Source: Streptomyces sp. 1-11
GTDB taxonomy: Bacteria > Actinomycetota > Actinomycetes > Streptomycetales > Streptomycetaceae
Length of the DNA stretch: 64,000 bases
Assembly: GCF_007176755.1 (NCBI RefSeq)
Contig: NZ_BJTV01000001.1
Location: 744,001 to 808,000 of the forward strand
Direction: 5' to 3'
Position 1 is the first letter of the stretch, and the number at the start of each line of letters is the position of its first letter. This document shows, one piece after another, positions 1-7,176 of this stretch. The notes beneath the pieces were generated by a model that saw only the letters and a list, made by a program, of their open reading frames with translations, had not been told where the DNA came from and made no database searches. Position numbers and translations under genes: made by a program.

Positions 1-2
1 GC

Positions 3-35
3 GTGGACGACTGGCTGACCGGCCCGGCCGCCTGA
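3..35 (+). CDS. 3' end of an unidentified gene
   Basis: The last ten codons and TGA stop of a gene that begins before the window. The frame was chosen because every codon ends in G or C (reading VDDWLTGPAA), as real Streptomyces coding sequence does; the other two plus-strand frames do not show this pattern. Too little remains to name a product. It converges on murB. Positions 36-185 between the two stops are GC-rich and show no gene. Confidence 0.45.
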   Translation: MDDWLTGPAA

Positions 36-185
36 ACGGGGTGTTCGGCGGGCGGGTGTTGTCAGCGGATCAGCACCTCGGGGCTCGCGCTGCGGGGTGC
101 GTCCGGGGGGTGGCCGGGGCCGGCCGACGCGGTGTCCTGCCCGCCCGTACCGGGCCGGGACGCGCGCGGCGCCGGTCTCATGCCG

Positions 186-1241
186 TCACAGGCTGACGCC
201 GACCGTCACTGGTTCGTTGACCAGCGTCACCCCGAAGGCCTCGCGGACCCCGGCGACGACCTCGCGGGCCAGGGCCAGCAGGTCCTCCGTGGTGGCGTCG
301 CCCCGGTTGGTCAGGGCGAGGGTGTGCTTGGTGGAGATGCGGGCGGGCCCGGTGCCGTACCCCTTGGTGAAGCCGGCCTTGTCGATCAGCCAGGCCGCCG
401 AGGTCTTGGTGCGGCCCTCCCCCGCCGGGTACGCCGGCGGCTCGGCGTCCTCGCCCAGCCGTTCCCGCACGCGCGCGTGGAAGGCGGCGAACTGCTCCTG
501 GTCGAGGATCGGGTTGGTGAAGAAGGAGCCGGCGGACCAGGTGTCGTGGTCCTCGGGGTCGAGCACCATGCCCTTCCCGGCGCGCAGCTTCAGCACGGTC
601 TCGCGGGCCGCGGCGAGCGGCACCCGGTCGCCCGGCTCGACGCCGAGCGCGCGGGCCGCCTCGGCGTACCGGACGGGCGCCGACAGGCCGCCCGCGTCCT
701 CAAGACCGAAGCGGACCCGCAGCACGACGTAGCGCTCGGGGTCGGCCTTGAAGCGGCTGTGCCGGTAGGAGAAGGCGCATTCCTCGTTGGTCAGCGTGAC
801 CGTCTGTCCGGCCCGGCGGTCGTAGGCGATCACCTCGGTGACCGTCGCGGAGACCTCCTGGCCGTAGGCGCCCACGTTCTGGATCGGCGTGGCGCCGGCG
901 GAGCCCGGGATGCCGGCCAGGCACTCGATCCCGGCGAGCCCGGCCTCGACGCTGCGGGCGACGGCGTCGGTCCAGACCTCGCCGGCCGCCAGCTCCAGTG
1001 TGGTGCCGCGCAGTTCGACGCCGCGCGTGGCGATGCGCAGGGCGGTGCCGTCGAAGCCCTTGTCGCCGATGACCAGGTTCGAGCCGCCGCCGATGATCAG
1101 CAGCGGCGTCCCGGTGTCGTCGGCGCGGCGGACGGTGTCGACGACCTCCGCGTCGGTGGTGGCGGTGACCAGCCGGGCCGCGGGGCCGCCCAGCCGGAAG
1201 GTGGTCAGCGGGGCGAGGGGGGCGTCGTGGAGTTCCTGCAC
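186..1241 (-). CDS. murB: UDP-N-acetylenolpyruvoylglucosamine reductase MurB
   Basis: Cytoplasmic FAD-dependent enzyme that reduces UDP-GlcNAc-enolpyruvate to UDP-MurNAc with NADPH, the second committed step of peptidoglycan precursor synthesis. 351 aa, the size of a full MurB. The N-terminal FAD-binding region has the LLIIGGGSNLVIGD and IPGSAGATPIQNVGAYGQE signatures; the C-terminal half has GSFFTNPIL, with the catalytic Ser in the SAGSFF context, and KTSAAWLIDKAGFTKGYG. The GTG start at 1241 was chosen because the family begins at about the VQELHDAPLAPLTTFRLGG stretch. No Shine-Dalgarno precedes it; a TAGTCT -10-like hexamer lies only 7 nt upstream (1249-1254), so the mRNA may be leaderless. 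Two tRNA-like genes lie just upstream on the same strand. Confidence 0.95.
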   Translation of the reverse strand: MQELHDAPLAPLTTFRLGGPAARLVTATTDAEVVDTVRRADDTGTPLLIIGGGSNLVIGDKGFDGTALRIATRGVELRGTTLELAAGEVWTDAVARSVEAGLAGIECLAGIPGSAGATPIQNVGAYGQEVSATVTEVIAYDRRAGQTVTLTNEECAFSYRHSRFKADPERYVVLRVRFGLEDAGGLSAPVRYAEAARALGVEPGDRVPLAAARETVLKLRAGKGMVLDPEDHDTWSAGSFFTNPILDQEQFAAFHARVRERLGEDAEPPAYPAGEGRTKTSAAWLIDKAGFTKGYGTGPARISTKHTLALTNRGDATTEDLLALAREVVAGVREAFGVTLVNEPVTVGVSL

Positions 1242-1298
1242 GGGCCCAAGACTACGAGACACCGCCGGCGGCCCGGCGGCGCCCGCGCTCCCTGCGAG

Positions 1299-1392
1299 CG
1301 GAGAGGGCAGGATTCGAACCTGCGCGGGCCCCGAAGGACCCGACCTCAAGACATGCTCTCGGTCCCCGATGAGCCACTCCGGGCACCTCTCC
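1299..1392 (-). tRNA. tRNA-Ser-like gene, proximal copy, aberrant anticodon arm
   Basis: A 94-nt tRNA-like sequence. The acceptor stem GGAGAGG/CCTCTCC, discriminator G, D-arm CCCG/CGGG with GG in the loop, canonical T-arm GCAGG-TTCGAAT-CCTGC and a long variable arm CGGGTCC-TTCG-GGGCCCG are all intact. Those are serine-type identity features, since SerRS reads the variable arm and discriminator rather than the anticodon. The anticodon arm is abnormal: the best fold is CGAG-AGCATGT-CTTG, a 4-bp stem whose 7-nt loop would put CAT at the anticodon and G instead of U at position 33; one extra A-T pair would leave a 5-nt loop. CCA is not encoded. It could be a non-decoding or regulatory tRNA, a rare decoder, or a pseudogene, but duplication with intact arms argues against simple decay. 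Confidence 0.7.
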
Positions 1393-1497
1393 CAGCTCCC
1401 GGCCCGGTCCCCCGCGCCGTTCACGAGTACAACCTTGCCAGCCGCCCCTGACGGCACGCTGACCCCCCGCTGACACGACCGCGCCGCACAAAAGCAA

Positions 1498-1531
1498 GAC
1501 GCGCGCAGGCCCGAAAAGCCACACGCGCGTC
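1498..1531 (-). terminator. intrinsic terminator after distal tRNA-like copy
   Basis: Read on the minus strand, GACGCGCG and CGCGCGTC close a stem around a TTTTCGG-containing loop and are followed by TTGCTTTTG. It sits 9 nt after the 3' end of the distal copy. Confidence 0.6.
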
Positions 1532-1539
1532 CCACCTTG

Positions 1540-1633
1540 CGGAGAGGGCAGGATTCGAACCTGCGCGGGCCCCGAAGGACCCGACCTCAAGACATGCTCT
1601 CGGTCCCCGATGAGCCACTCCGGGCACCTCTCC
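1540..1633 (-). tRNA. tRNA-Ser-like gene, distal copy
   Basis: Appears base-for-base identical to the copy 241 bp away, including the odd anticodon arm. It is transcribed in the same direction and lies upstream of it. It has its own T-tailed hairpin just downstream, so it looks like an independent transcription unit with upstream sequence shared with the other copy. Confidence 0.7.
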
Positions 1634-1722
1634 CAGCTCCCGGCCCGGTCCCCCGCGCCGTTCACGAGTACAACCTTGCCAGCCGCCCCTGACGGCACGC
1701 TGACCCCCCCCCGCTGACAAGT

Positions 1723-1771
1723 GCCCGCACGCGCGCGTGGGCCTCGGCGGGAGCCACGTGCGCGTGCGGGC
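1723..1771 (-). terminator. hairpin terminator of the MFS gene
   Basis: Long GC-rich inverted repeat (GCCCGCACGCGCGCGTGG against CCACGTGCGCGTGCGGGC, one mismatch) starting 11 nt after the MFS stop codon. It separates that gene from the tRNA-like genes. Confidence 0.7.
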
Positions 1772-1782
1772 GCGGTGCGCTG

Positions 1783-3234
1783 TCAGGCGGAGAGCGCCTC
1801 GGCGGCCGGTGCGGACGCCCGTCCGGGCCGGCCGGCGGCCTCCTCGGTGTCCGGCGTCCGCCGCCGGCCCGGGACGAGCAGGGCGGCCAGCCCCGCGAGG
1901 GCGACCACCGCAGAGCCGGTGACGAGGGCGGGGCGCAGACCGTCCACGAAGTTCTGGGCGCTCGCGTAGCCGCCCTGGGCGGAGAAGATCGACGACATGA
2001 TCGCGATGCCGAGCGCGCCGCCCACCTCGCGCAGCGCGTTGTTGGCGCCGGAGGCGATGCCCTGTTCCCGCGGGCGGACGCTGGACATCACCAGGTTCGC
2101 GGCCGGCGCGAAGTACAGGGCCATGCCGATGCCGCTGATCACCAGGCCGGGGAGCTGGGCCGCGTAGGAGACGTCGGCGGAGACCACGCAGGCCATATAG
2201 CCGAGGCCCGCCGCCTGCAGGAACAGGCCGGTGGCGACGACCGGGCGGCCGCCGACGCGGTCGGAGAGGATGCCCGCCACGGGTGCCACCAGCATCGGCA
2301 TGCCGGTCCACGGCAGCATCCGCAGGCCCGCCTCGGTGGGCGAGTAGCCGAGCACGCCCTGCATGTACTGGCTGAGCAGGAAGATCGAGCCGAACATGCC
2401 GACGAACATCAGCAGGCTGGCCGCGTTGATCCCGGCGAAGGCCCGGGAGCGGAACAACCGCATCGGCAGCATCGGGGCGGCGGCGCGGGTGCTGTAGAGG
2501 ACGAAGCCCACGAGCAGCGCGCTCCCGGCGAACAGGGCGCTCAGCACGGTGGTGTCGGTCCAGCCGTCGGCGGGTCCGCGGACCAGGCCGTAGACGATGC
2601 CGAAGAGGCCGCCGCTGGCCAGCACGGTGCCGGGCAGGTCGAGCCGGGCGCCGGTGCCGTGGGACTCGGCGAGGCGCAGCCGGGCGAGCGGCAGCAGGAC
2701 CAGGCCGAGTGGGACGTTCAGCCAGAAGATCCAGTGCCAGGAGATGTGCTCGGTGAGGCTGCCCCCGATGAGCGGTCCGGAGGCGACCGCGAGGCCGTTG
2801 ACGGCGCCCCAGATGCCGTAGGCCGTGCCGCGCCGGGCGGCGGGCACGGCGGCGGTGAGCAGGGTGAGGGTCAGCGGCATGAGCACGGCGGCGCCGACGC
2901 CCTGGACGGCGCGGGCGGCGATGAGGGAGCCGATGCCGGGGGCCATGGCCGCGGCGGCGGAGGCGCCGGTGAAGACGGTGAGCCCGGCGAGGAAGAGCCG
3001 GCGGCGCCCGAAGCGGTCGCCGAGCGCGGCGCCGGTCATGAGCAGGACGGCGAAGGTGAGCGTGTAGGCGCTGACCGTCCATTCCAGGTCGTCCAGCGCG
3101 CCTCCGAGGTCCTCGCGGATGGAGGGCAGCGCGGTGGTGACGACGAGGTTGTCGAGGGCCGCCATGAATCCGGCGACGCTGGTGATGACGAGGGCCCATG
3201 CGGCGCCCCCGCGTCGTGCGGTCTGCTGTGACAT
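1783..3234 (-). CDS. MFS multidrug efflux transporter, DHA2 (EmrB/QacA) type
   Basis: Integral membrane drug:proton antiporter of 483 aa with about 14 predicted hydrophobic segments. The first helix is followed by LDNLVVTTALPSI, the DHA2 signature, and the loop-2 motif GDRFGRRR is present. The start is an ATG 3 nt after GGGGGAGAG. The gene lies directly downstream of a TetR-family regulator gene on the same strand, and its upstream region contains an operator half-site pattern matching the one in front of the tetR gene. The likely role is export of a toxic ligand sensed by the TetR protein; the substrate cannot be told from sequence. Confidence 0.88.
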   Translation of the reverse strand: MSQQTARRGGAAWALVITSVAGFMAALDNLVVTTALPSIREDLGGALDDLEWTVSAYTLTFAVLLMTGAALGDRFGRRRLFLAGLTVFTGASAAAAMAPGIGSLIAARAVQGVGAAVLMPLTLTLLTAAVPAARRGTAYGIWGAVNGLAVASGPLIGGSLTEHISWHWIFWLNVPLGLVLLPLARLRLAESHGTGARLDLPGTVLASGGLFGIVYGLVRGPADGWTDTTVLSALFAGSALLVGFVLYSTRAAAPMLPMRLFRSRAFAGINAASLLMFVGMFGSIFLLSQYMQGVLGYSPTEAGLRMLPWTGMPMLVAPVAGILSDRVGGRPVVATGLFLQAAGLGYMACVVSADVSYAAQLPGLVISGIGMALYFAPAANLVMSSVRPREQGIASGANNALREVGGALGIAIMSSIFSAQGGYASAQNFVDGLRPALVTGSAVVALAGLAALLVPGRRRTPDTEEAAGRPGRASAPAAEALSA

Positions 3235-3262
3235 CTCTCCCCCTGAGGGTGTTCCAGCGTTG

Positions 3263-3282
3263 ATTAGTTATTGATTACTAAC
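3263..3282. promoter_or_regulatory. probable TetR operator upstream of MFS gene
   Basis: ATTAGTTATTGATTACTAAC is an imperfect palindrome with outer arms RTTAGT/ACTAAC. It matches the spacing and arms of the inverted repeat at 3913-3932 before the tetR gene. It is AT-rich against a very GC-rich background and lies 29 nt upstream of the MFS start. Confidence 0.75.
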
Positions 3283-3333
3283 TTCCGCGCCCGTGAAAGA
3301 GGGCCGGTCCCGCCCCCGCCCCGCCCTAGCTAC

Positions 3334-3903
3334 CTAGCTCCGGAGCGGGCCGGTGATCCGGGCCGACGGGTACATCGCCTGCCAGACCCGGTGCCCGGGC
3401 GGGAACCCCATGGCGGCGAGGGTGTTGACGAGCATCCCGTACGCCAGGAAGGTCGTGGTCTCGCTGTCGTCCGCGCCGAGCGGCAGGTGGACGGTGTCCC
3501 ACAGCCGCATCCAGGCGGCCCGCACCGCCTCGCCGAACTCCCGGTCGCCCTCCGCCTCCGCCGCGGCCACCGCGATGTACGTCTGCATCTGCATCCGGAG
3601 CTTCTCGGGCTGCTCCGTGATCAGGCGCACGTAGGCGCCGGCCATGGCGTGCAGGGCCTCCTCGCCCTCCAGCCCCTCGGCCGCCCCGGCGAAGACCTGG
3701 CAGACGTCCTCCACGCACCGCAGGGACGCCGCGACGAAGATCGCCTTCTTGCCCGCGAAGAGCCGGAAGAGGTACGGCTGCGAGACGCCCACCCGTCTGG
3801 CGATCGCCTCGGTGGAGGTGCCGTAGTACCCCTTCTGCGCGAACTCGGAGATCGCCGCGCGAACGACGCTCTCGCGCCGCTCCTCCGCACTCATCCTGGG
3901 CAT
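3334..3903 (-). CDS. TetR family transcriptional regulator
   Basis: 189-aa TetR-type repressor. An N-terminal helix-turn-helix (about residues 12-58: SVVRAAISEFAQKGYYGTST, then the recognition region VGVSQPYLFRLFAGKKAIF) precedes a helical ligand-binding and dimerisation domain. ATG 3903 is preferred because translation from the further-upstream TTG would run through the operator. No Shine-Dalgarno is visible, so the mRNA may be leaderless. Palindromes in front of this gene and of the MFS gene share the TTAGT-N8-ACTAA pattern, which suggests autoregulation and control of the efflux pump. Confidence 0.88.
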   Translation of the reverse strand: MPRMSAEERRESVVRAAISEFAQKGYYGTSTEAIARRVGVSQPYLFRLFAGKKAIFVAASLRCVEDVCQVFAGAAEGLEGEEALHAMAGAYVRLITEQPEKLRMQMQTYIAVAAAEAEGDREFGEAVRAAWMRLWDTVHLPLGADDSETTTFLAYGMLVNTLAAMGFPPGHRVWQAMYPSARITGPLRS

Positions 3904-3912
3904 GGAAAGTAA

Positions 3913-3932
3913 GTTAGTGCTCAATCACTAAC
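3913..3932. promoter_or_regulatory. TetR autoregulatory operator
   Basis: GTTAGTGCTCAATCACTAAC is a perfect inverted repeat with 7-nt arms (GTTAGTG/CACTAAC) around a 6-nt centre. It lies 9 nt upstream of the tetR ATG, where binding would block the promoter. Confidence 0.8.
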
Positions 3933-3958
3933 TCCGCAAGGGGCGCTACGGCGCGCAT

Positions 3959-3989
3959 GAGGGGCGCCCACCCGTGGTGGACGCCCCTC
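3959..3989 (-). terminator. terminator of the hadA-hadB unit
   Basis: GAGGGGCGCCCACC and GGTGGACGCCCCTC form a 14-bp stem with one mismatch and a 3-nt loop. It begins 20 nt after the hadB stop and could also act on converging transcription. Confidence 0.7.
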
Positions 3990-4009
3990 ACTGCCGGCAG
4001 CCGGTGCCC

Positions 4010-4450
4010 TCAGGCCAGTCGCACGACCGCCCGGGACATGCCCAGCACCTTCTGGCCCGCGCTCTTGGCCGTCAGGTCGACCCGCACCGTCCCGTCGCCG
4101 AGCTTGTCCGCGACCTTGGCGCTGACCTCGATCACCGCGCCCTCGTCGTCGTTCGGCACGACGACCGGCTTGGTGAAGCGGACGCCGTACTCCACAACCG
4201 CGCCCGGGTCACCGGTCCAGTCGGTGACCACGCGGATCGCCTCGGCCATGGTGAACATGCCGTGCGCGATGACGTCCGGCAGACCCACCTCCTTGGCGAA
4301 CTTCTCGTTCCAGTGGATCGGGTTGAAGTCCCCGGACGCGCCCGCGTACCGCACCAGGGTGGCGCGGGTCACGGGGAAGGTCTGCGCCGGCAGCTCGGTG
4401 CCGACCTCGACGTCGTCGTACGCGATGTTCGCGGTCATCGGCTGCCTCAC
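4010..4450 (-). CDS. hadB: MaoC-like (R)-hydroxyacyl dehydratase, HadB-like subunit
   Basis: Hot-dog-fold subunit of a (3R)-hydroxyacyl-ACP/CoA dehydratase. 146 aa from the ATG that overlaps the upstream gene by 4 nt; a second in-frame ATG four codons later (4438) gives the usual N-terminus MTANIAYDDVEVG. The hydratase-2 motif GDFNPIH (catalytic Asp and His) is followed by the oxyanion-side VIAHGMFTMA. In mycobacteria HadAB is the FAS-II dehydratase and is encoded in the same rpmG-hadA-hadB order. Here it is likely the catalytic partner of the adjacent HadA-like subunit in fatty acid metabolism. No hadC is present. Confidence 0.85.
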   Translation of the reverse strand: MRQPMTANIAYDDVEVGTELPAQTFPVTRATLVRYAGASGDFNPIHWNEKFAKEVGLPDVIAHGMFTMAEAIRVVTDWTGDPGAVVEYGVRFTKPVVVPNDDEGAVIEVSAKVADKLGDGTVRVDLTAKSAGQKVLGMSRAVVRLA

Positions 4451-4899
4451 GCCTCCTCGGCCGCACGGGCCACGAGCTTGGTCCAGGCGGTCACCACGTG
4501 CTCGCCGGCCTCGTCGTGCACCTCGCCGCGGATGTCCAGGATGTCGTTGCCCGCGAGGGACTTGATGCCCTCGATGGTGGACGTCACCGTGAGCCGGTCA
4601 CCGGCCCGCACCGGGCGGGCGTAGGCGAACTTCTGGTCGCCGTGCACCACGCGGCTGTAGTCCAGGCCGAGCTGCGGGTCCTCGATGACCTGCCCGGCGG
4701 CCCGGAAGGTGATGGAGAACACGTAGGTCGGCGGGGCGATCACGTCCGGGTGACCGAACGCCTTGGCGGCCTCCGGGTCCGTGTAGACCGGATTGGTCTC
4801 CCCTACCGCCTCGGCGAACTCGCGAATCTTCTCCCGGCCCACCTCGTAGGGCGCGGTGGGCGGATAGGTCCGCCCCACGAAGGACTGGTCGAGCGCCAT
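4447..4899 (-). CDS. hadA: dehydratase HadA-like subunit (FAS1-type N-terminal MaoC domain)
   Basis: 150 aa with a single hot-dog domain. It has the FAS1-dehydratase-like pattern near residues 25-60 (FAEAVGETNPVYTD, then AFGHPDVIAPPTYVFS) but no catalytic Asp-His pair of the hydratase-2 type, as expected for the substrate-binding HadA partner. A strong AGGAGG precedes the ATG by 9-10 nt. Its stop overlaps the next start (ATGA), so the two subunits should be made in equal amounts. Two direct copies of a TCTGGTCTCAGCAGC-like stretch lie just upstream (about 4915-4945). Confidence 0.85.
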   Translation of the reverse strand: MALDQSFVGRTYPPTAPYEVGREKIREFAEAVGETNPVYTDPEAAKAFGHPDVIAPPTYVFSITFRAAGQVIEDPQLGLDYSRVVHGDQKFAYARPVRAGDRLTVTSTIEGIKSLAGNDILDIRGEVHDEAGEHVVTAWTKLVARAAEEA

Positions 4900-4955
4900 T
4901 GGCCCGGCACCTCCTGGTCTCAGCAGCGTGTCTGGTCTCAGCAGCCTGTGAAACG

Positions 4956-4995
4956 ACGTGAGGCCGCCCCCCAGCTTGCGGGGGCGGCCTCACGT
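4956..4995 (-). terminator. terminator downstream of rpmG
   Basis: Perfect 15-bp stem (ACGTGAGGCCGCCCC/GGGGCGGCCTCACGT) with a 10-nt loop, 11 nt after the rpmG stop. It separates rpmG from hadA transcription. Confidence 0.75.
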
Positions 4996-5006
4996 ACGAG
5001 CCTGAT

Positions 5007-5171
5007 TTATCGCGTTTCGCGGTGCGCGGTGTGCGCGTTGCAACGCGGGCAGTGCTTCTTCATCTCAAGACGGTCCGGGTTGTTACGCCGGTTCTTCTTG
5101 GTGATGTAGTTCCGCTCCTTGCACTCCACGCAGGCCAGCGTGATCTTCGGGCGGACGTCGGTGGCAGCCAC
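5007..5171 (-). CDS. rpmG: 50S ribosomal protein L33 (zinc-binding type)
   Basis: 54-aa ribosomal protein of the large subunit, too short for many gene finders. It starts [18 protein letters not shown] and ends [14 protein letters not shown]. Two CxxC pairs (CVEC and CPRC) form a zinc ribbon, so this is the zinc-containing paralogue rather than the Cys-less form made under zinc limitation. The GTG start is preceded by AGGAG 6 nt away. It is followed on the minus strand by hadA-hadB and preceded by tRNA-Met and tRNA-Thr, the conserved actinobacterial thrT-metT-rpmG-had arrangement. Confidence 0.97.
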   Translation of the reverse strand: MAATDVRPKITLACVECKERNYITKKNRRNNPDRLEMKKHCPRCNAHTAHRETR

Positions 5172-5261
5172 GTGAGTGCTCCTAAGACGAACGGATGGAC
5201 TGATTCAACGCAAAAAAGAGTAGCCGATCGAAGGACCGACCCCGCAATCGGCTACTATCAG

Positions 5262-5334
5262 TAGCGGTGACCGGACTTGAACCGGTGACACAGCGATTAT
5301 GAGCCGCTTGCTCTACCGACTGAGCTACACCGCT
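5262..5334 (-). tRNA. tRNA-Met (CAT), elongator type
   Basis: Full cloverleaf: acceptor AGCGGTG/CACCGCT, D-arm GCTC/GAGC, anticodon loop CTCATAA giving CAT, and T-arm ACCGG-TTCAAGT-CCGGT. The first acceptor pair is complementary and the D-arm lacks initiator features, so it is the elongator. It is co-oriented with tRNA-Thr 46 nt upstream. Confidence 0.97.
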
Positions 5335-5380
5335 GTGATGCGATCGGGCCCCGCCTCGCGGCGGGAACCTCTCACACCAG

Positions 5381-5453
5381 AGCCCCAATACGGAATCGAA
5401 CCGTAGACCTTCTCCTTACCATGGAGACGCTCTGCCGACTGAGCTATTGGGGC
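5381..5453 (-). tRNA. tRNA-Thr (GGT)
   Basis: Acceptor GCCCCAA/TTGGGGC, D-arm GCTC/GAGC, anticodon stem TCTCC/GGAGA with loop ATGGTAA giving GGT, and T-loop TTCGATT. It is the first gene of the tRNA-Thr/tRNA-Met pair. Confidence 0.97.
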
Positions 5454-5464
5454 GAGCGATGAAG

Positions 5465-5494
5465 ACATTACACGGTCCGCAGCCGTTCGCCCAA
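5465..5494 (-). promoter_or_regulatory. probable promoter of the tRNA-Thr/tRNA-Met unit
   Basis: On the minus strand TTGGGC (5489-5494) and TAATGT (5465-5470) are separated by 18 nt. The -10 ends 11 nt before the tRNA-Thr 5' end, as expected for a tRNA promoter. Confidence 0.5.
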
Positions 5495-5821
5495 ATCCGT
5501 ATCCGGACCCCCGCCGCACCGCTGTTCCCGGGTTGTCGCGGTCACTCCCGGGACAGTCCGGCCGCCCCCCGGAAGCCCTCTGCGGCGCGGGCCCGCGGCC
5601 TTCCGCGACGCGCCCCACGCGCGCGTGGAGACCACTCGTCGCCGCGGGTGACGGGCCTCCCGGCACGGGCGGACCACGCCGGTACGACTATTGCGCTCCT
5701 CCGCGCCCCGCCGTGTTCACCGCCCTAGGCTCGACCCACTCCGCGTGATCTTGGGTCCGGCACGTCCGGGCCCCGCTCGCGCGGCCCCGCCCCGAGCCCC
5801 CGGTCCGAACCCTGGAGTCCG
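5495..5821. other. intergenic region between tRNA-Thr and the amidohydrolase gene
   Basis: About 330 bp with no credible gene. It should hold the forward promoter of the amidohydrolase; a TAGGCT hexamer at 5726-5731 is a possible -10, but no matched -35 is evident. Confidence 0.5.
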
Positions 5822-7093
5822 ATGCCCGAGAGCCATCCGCAGCCGCCCCCGTGGCCGTCGAACCAGCCGGGATCCTCCGGCGGGCAGCCCGACCAGGCCG
5901 CGGTGCTGCTGTGCGGGGCGCGGCTGACCGACGGCCGGACCGTGGACGTACGGCTCGGCGGCGGGCGCATCGAGGCCGTCGGCACGGCCGGCAGCCTGAC
6001 CCCGGGCCCGCCCCGGCCGGGCGCCTCCCGCGTGGCCCTCGGCGGCTACCTGCTCCTGCCGGCCCCGGCCGAGCCGCACGCCCACGGCGACACCGCGCTG
6101 TCCGCCGAGCAGCCCGGACCGGTCTCGTACGCCCCCGAGGACGTCCAGCGCCGGGCCACGGAGGCGGCCCTGCTCCAGCTCGGGCACGGCGCGACGGCGG
6201 CACGCGCGCACGTACGCGTGGGCGACGTGCAGGGCCTGGGCGCCCTCGGTGCCGTACTGCAGGCCAGGCGCTCGCTGCGCGGCCTCGCGGAGCTGACCAC
6301 GGTGGCGATGCCGCGCCTGCTGACCGGGGTGGCGGGGGCCGACGGGCTCGCGATGCTCCGCGACGCGCTGAAGATGGGCGCGTCGGTGGTGGGCGGCTGC
6401 CCGGACACGGACCCGGATCCCACGGGCTATGTGGAAACCGTCCTGGAGGTGGCCTCCGAGCACGGCTGCCCGGTTGACCTGCACACGGACGCCACCGATC
6501 CGGCCCGGCTCTCCCGGCTCGCGGCCATGGCGGGCGGGCTGCGCCCCGGCGTGACGATCGGCCCCTGCGCCGGTCTCGCGCGCCTGCCGGCCGACACCGC
6601 TTCCCGACTCGCTGAGCAGCTCGCCGCGGCCGGGGTGACGGTGGTGTGCCTCCCCCAGGGCGGCTGCGGCGCCGCGGACCGGCGGGGCGCGGCGCCGGTG
6701 CGGCTGCTGCGCGCGGCCGGGGTCCGGGTCGCGGCCGGCAGCGGCGCCCTACGGGACGTCGCCAACCCCGTCGGCCGGGGCGACCCGCTGGAGGCCGCCT
6801 ACCTCCTCGCCTCGGCGCACGGGCTGCGCCCCGAGGACGCCTACGAGGCGGTCAGCACCGCGGCCCGGGAGGCCCTGGGGTTGCCCGAGGTGCGCGTCGA
6901 GGCCGGGTTCCCGGCCGAGTTGCTGGCCGTACGCGGCGACCGCCTGTCCGGCGCCCTCTCCCTCGCCTACAGCCGGATCGTGGTGCACCGCGGCCGGGTG
7001 GTGGCGCGCACGAGCGCGGTCCGCGAGTACTGCAACTCGGCGGCGGCGGCCGAACTGGGGCTGCCGCGGCAGGGGCGAGGGGAGCTGTCGTAG
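5822..7093 (+). CDS. amidohydrolase-superfamily protein with degraded active site
   Basis: 423 aa, TIM-barrel amidohydrolase most like the cytosine deaminase/metallo-dependent hydrolase group. The first metal motif EPHAH is at about residues 84-88 and the strand-5 His at 221 (VDLHTDA). Compared with cytosine deaminase, the proton-shuttling Glu three residues after that His is Ala (HTDA), the strand-6 His is Pro (TIGPCAG, residue 248) and the strand-8 metal Asp is Gly (AGSGALRD, residue 308). The enzyme is therefore probably inactive as a classical deaminase, or acts by another mechanism. The N-terminus is Pro-rich. The ATG follows a region without a clear Shine-Dalgarno. Confidence 0.75.
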   Translation: MPESHPQPPPWPSNQPGSSGGQPDQAAVLLCGARLTDGRTVDVRLGGGRIEAVGTAGSLTPGPPRPGASRVALGGYLLLPAPAEPHAHGDTALSAEQPGPVSYAPEDVQRRATEAALLQLGHGATAARAHVRVGDVQGLGALGAVLQARRSLRGLAELTTVAMPRLLTGVAGADGLAMLRDALKMGASVVGGCPDTDPDPTGYVETVLEVASEHGCPVDLHTDATDPARLSRLAAMAGGLRPGVTIGPCAGLARLPADTASRLAEQLAAAGVTVVCLPQGGCGAADRRGAAPVRLLRAAGVRVAAGSGALRDVANPVGRGDPLEAAYLLASAHGLRPEDAYEAVSTAAREALGLPEVRVEAGFPAELLAVRGDRLSGALSLAYSRIVVHRGRVVARTSAVREYCNSAAAAELGLPRQGRGELS

Positions 7094-7100
7094 GTCGCCC

Positions 7101-7176
7101 GCTGCCCTTCGGGGTGTCTGCTGCCCTTCAGGGCGTCTGCTGTCCTTCGGGGCGTCTGTTGCGCTTCGGACGTCCA
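7101..7176 (+). repeat. four imperfect 19-bp tandem repeats
   Basis: Units beginning GCTGCCCTTCGGGG-TGTCT recur at 7101, 7120, 7139 and 7158 with a 19-bp step and a few substitutions. They lie right after the amidohydrolase stop in a 333-bp gap (7094-7426) that is otherwise without genes. The rest of the gap has looser GCGTCC-rich repetition. Confidence 0.75.

Larger units (their letters stand above)
1299..1722 (-). repeat. tandem duplication of tRNA-like gene plus upstream region
   Basis: Two direct copies (about 1300-1475 and 1541-1722), offset 241 bp. Each holds the tRNA-like gene and about 80 bp of upstream DNA that should contain its promoter. They differ mainly in the length of a C-run at the far end (about 1465 and 1705). 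The shared upstream block contains TTGTACTC, a possible -10 region, but no confident -35. Confidence 0.85.

Noticed and set aside
1299..1392. Selenocysteine tRNA
   Set aside because: The acceptor stem is 7 bp and not 8, the anticodon is not TCA, and no selA or selB genes are near.
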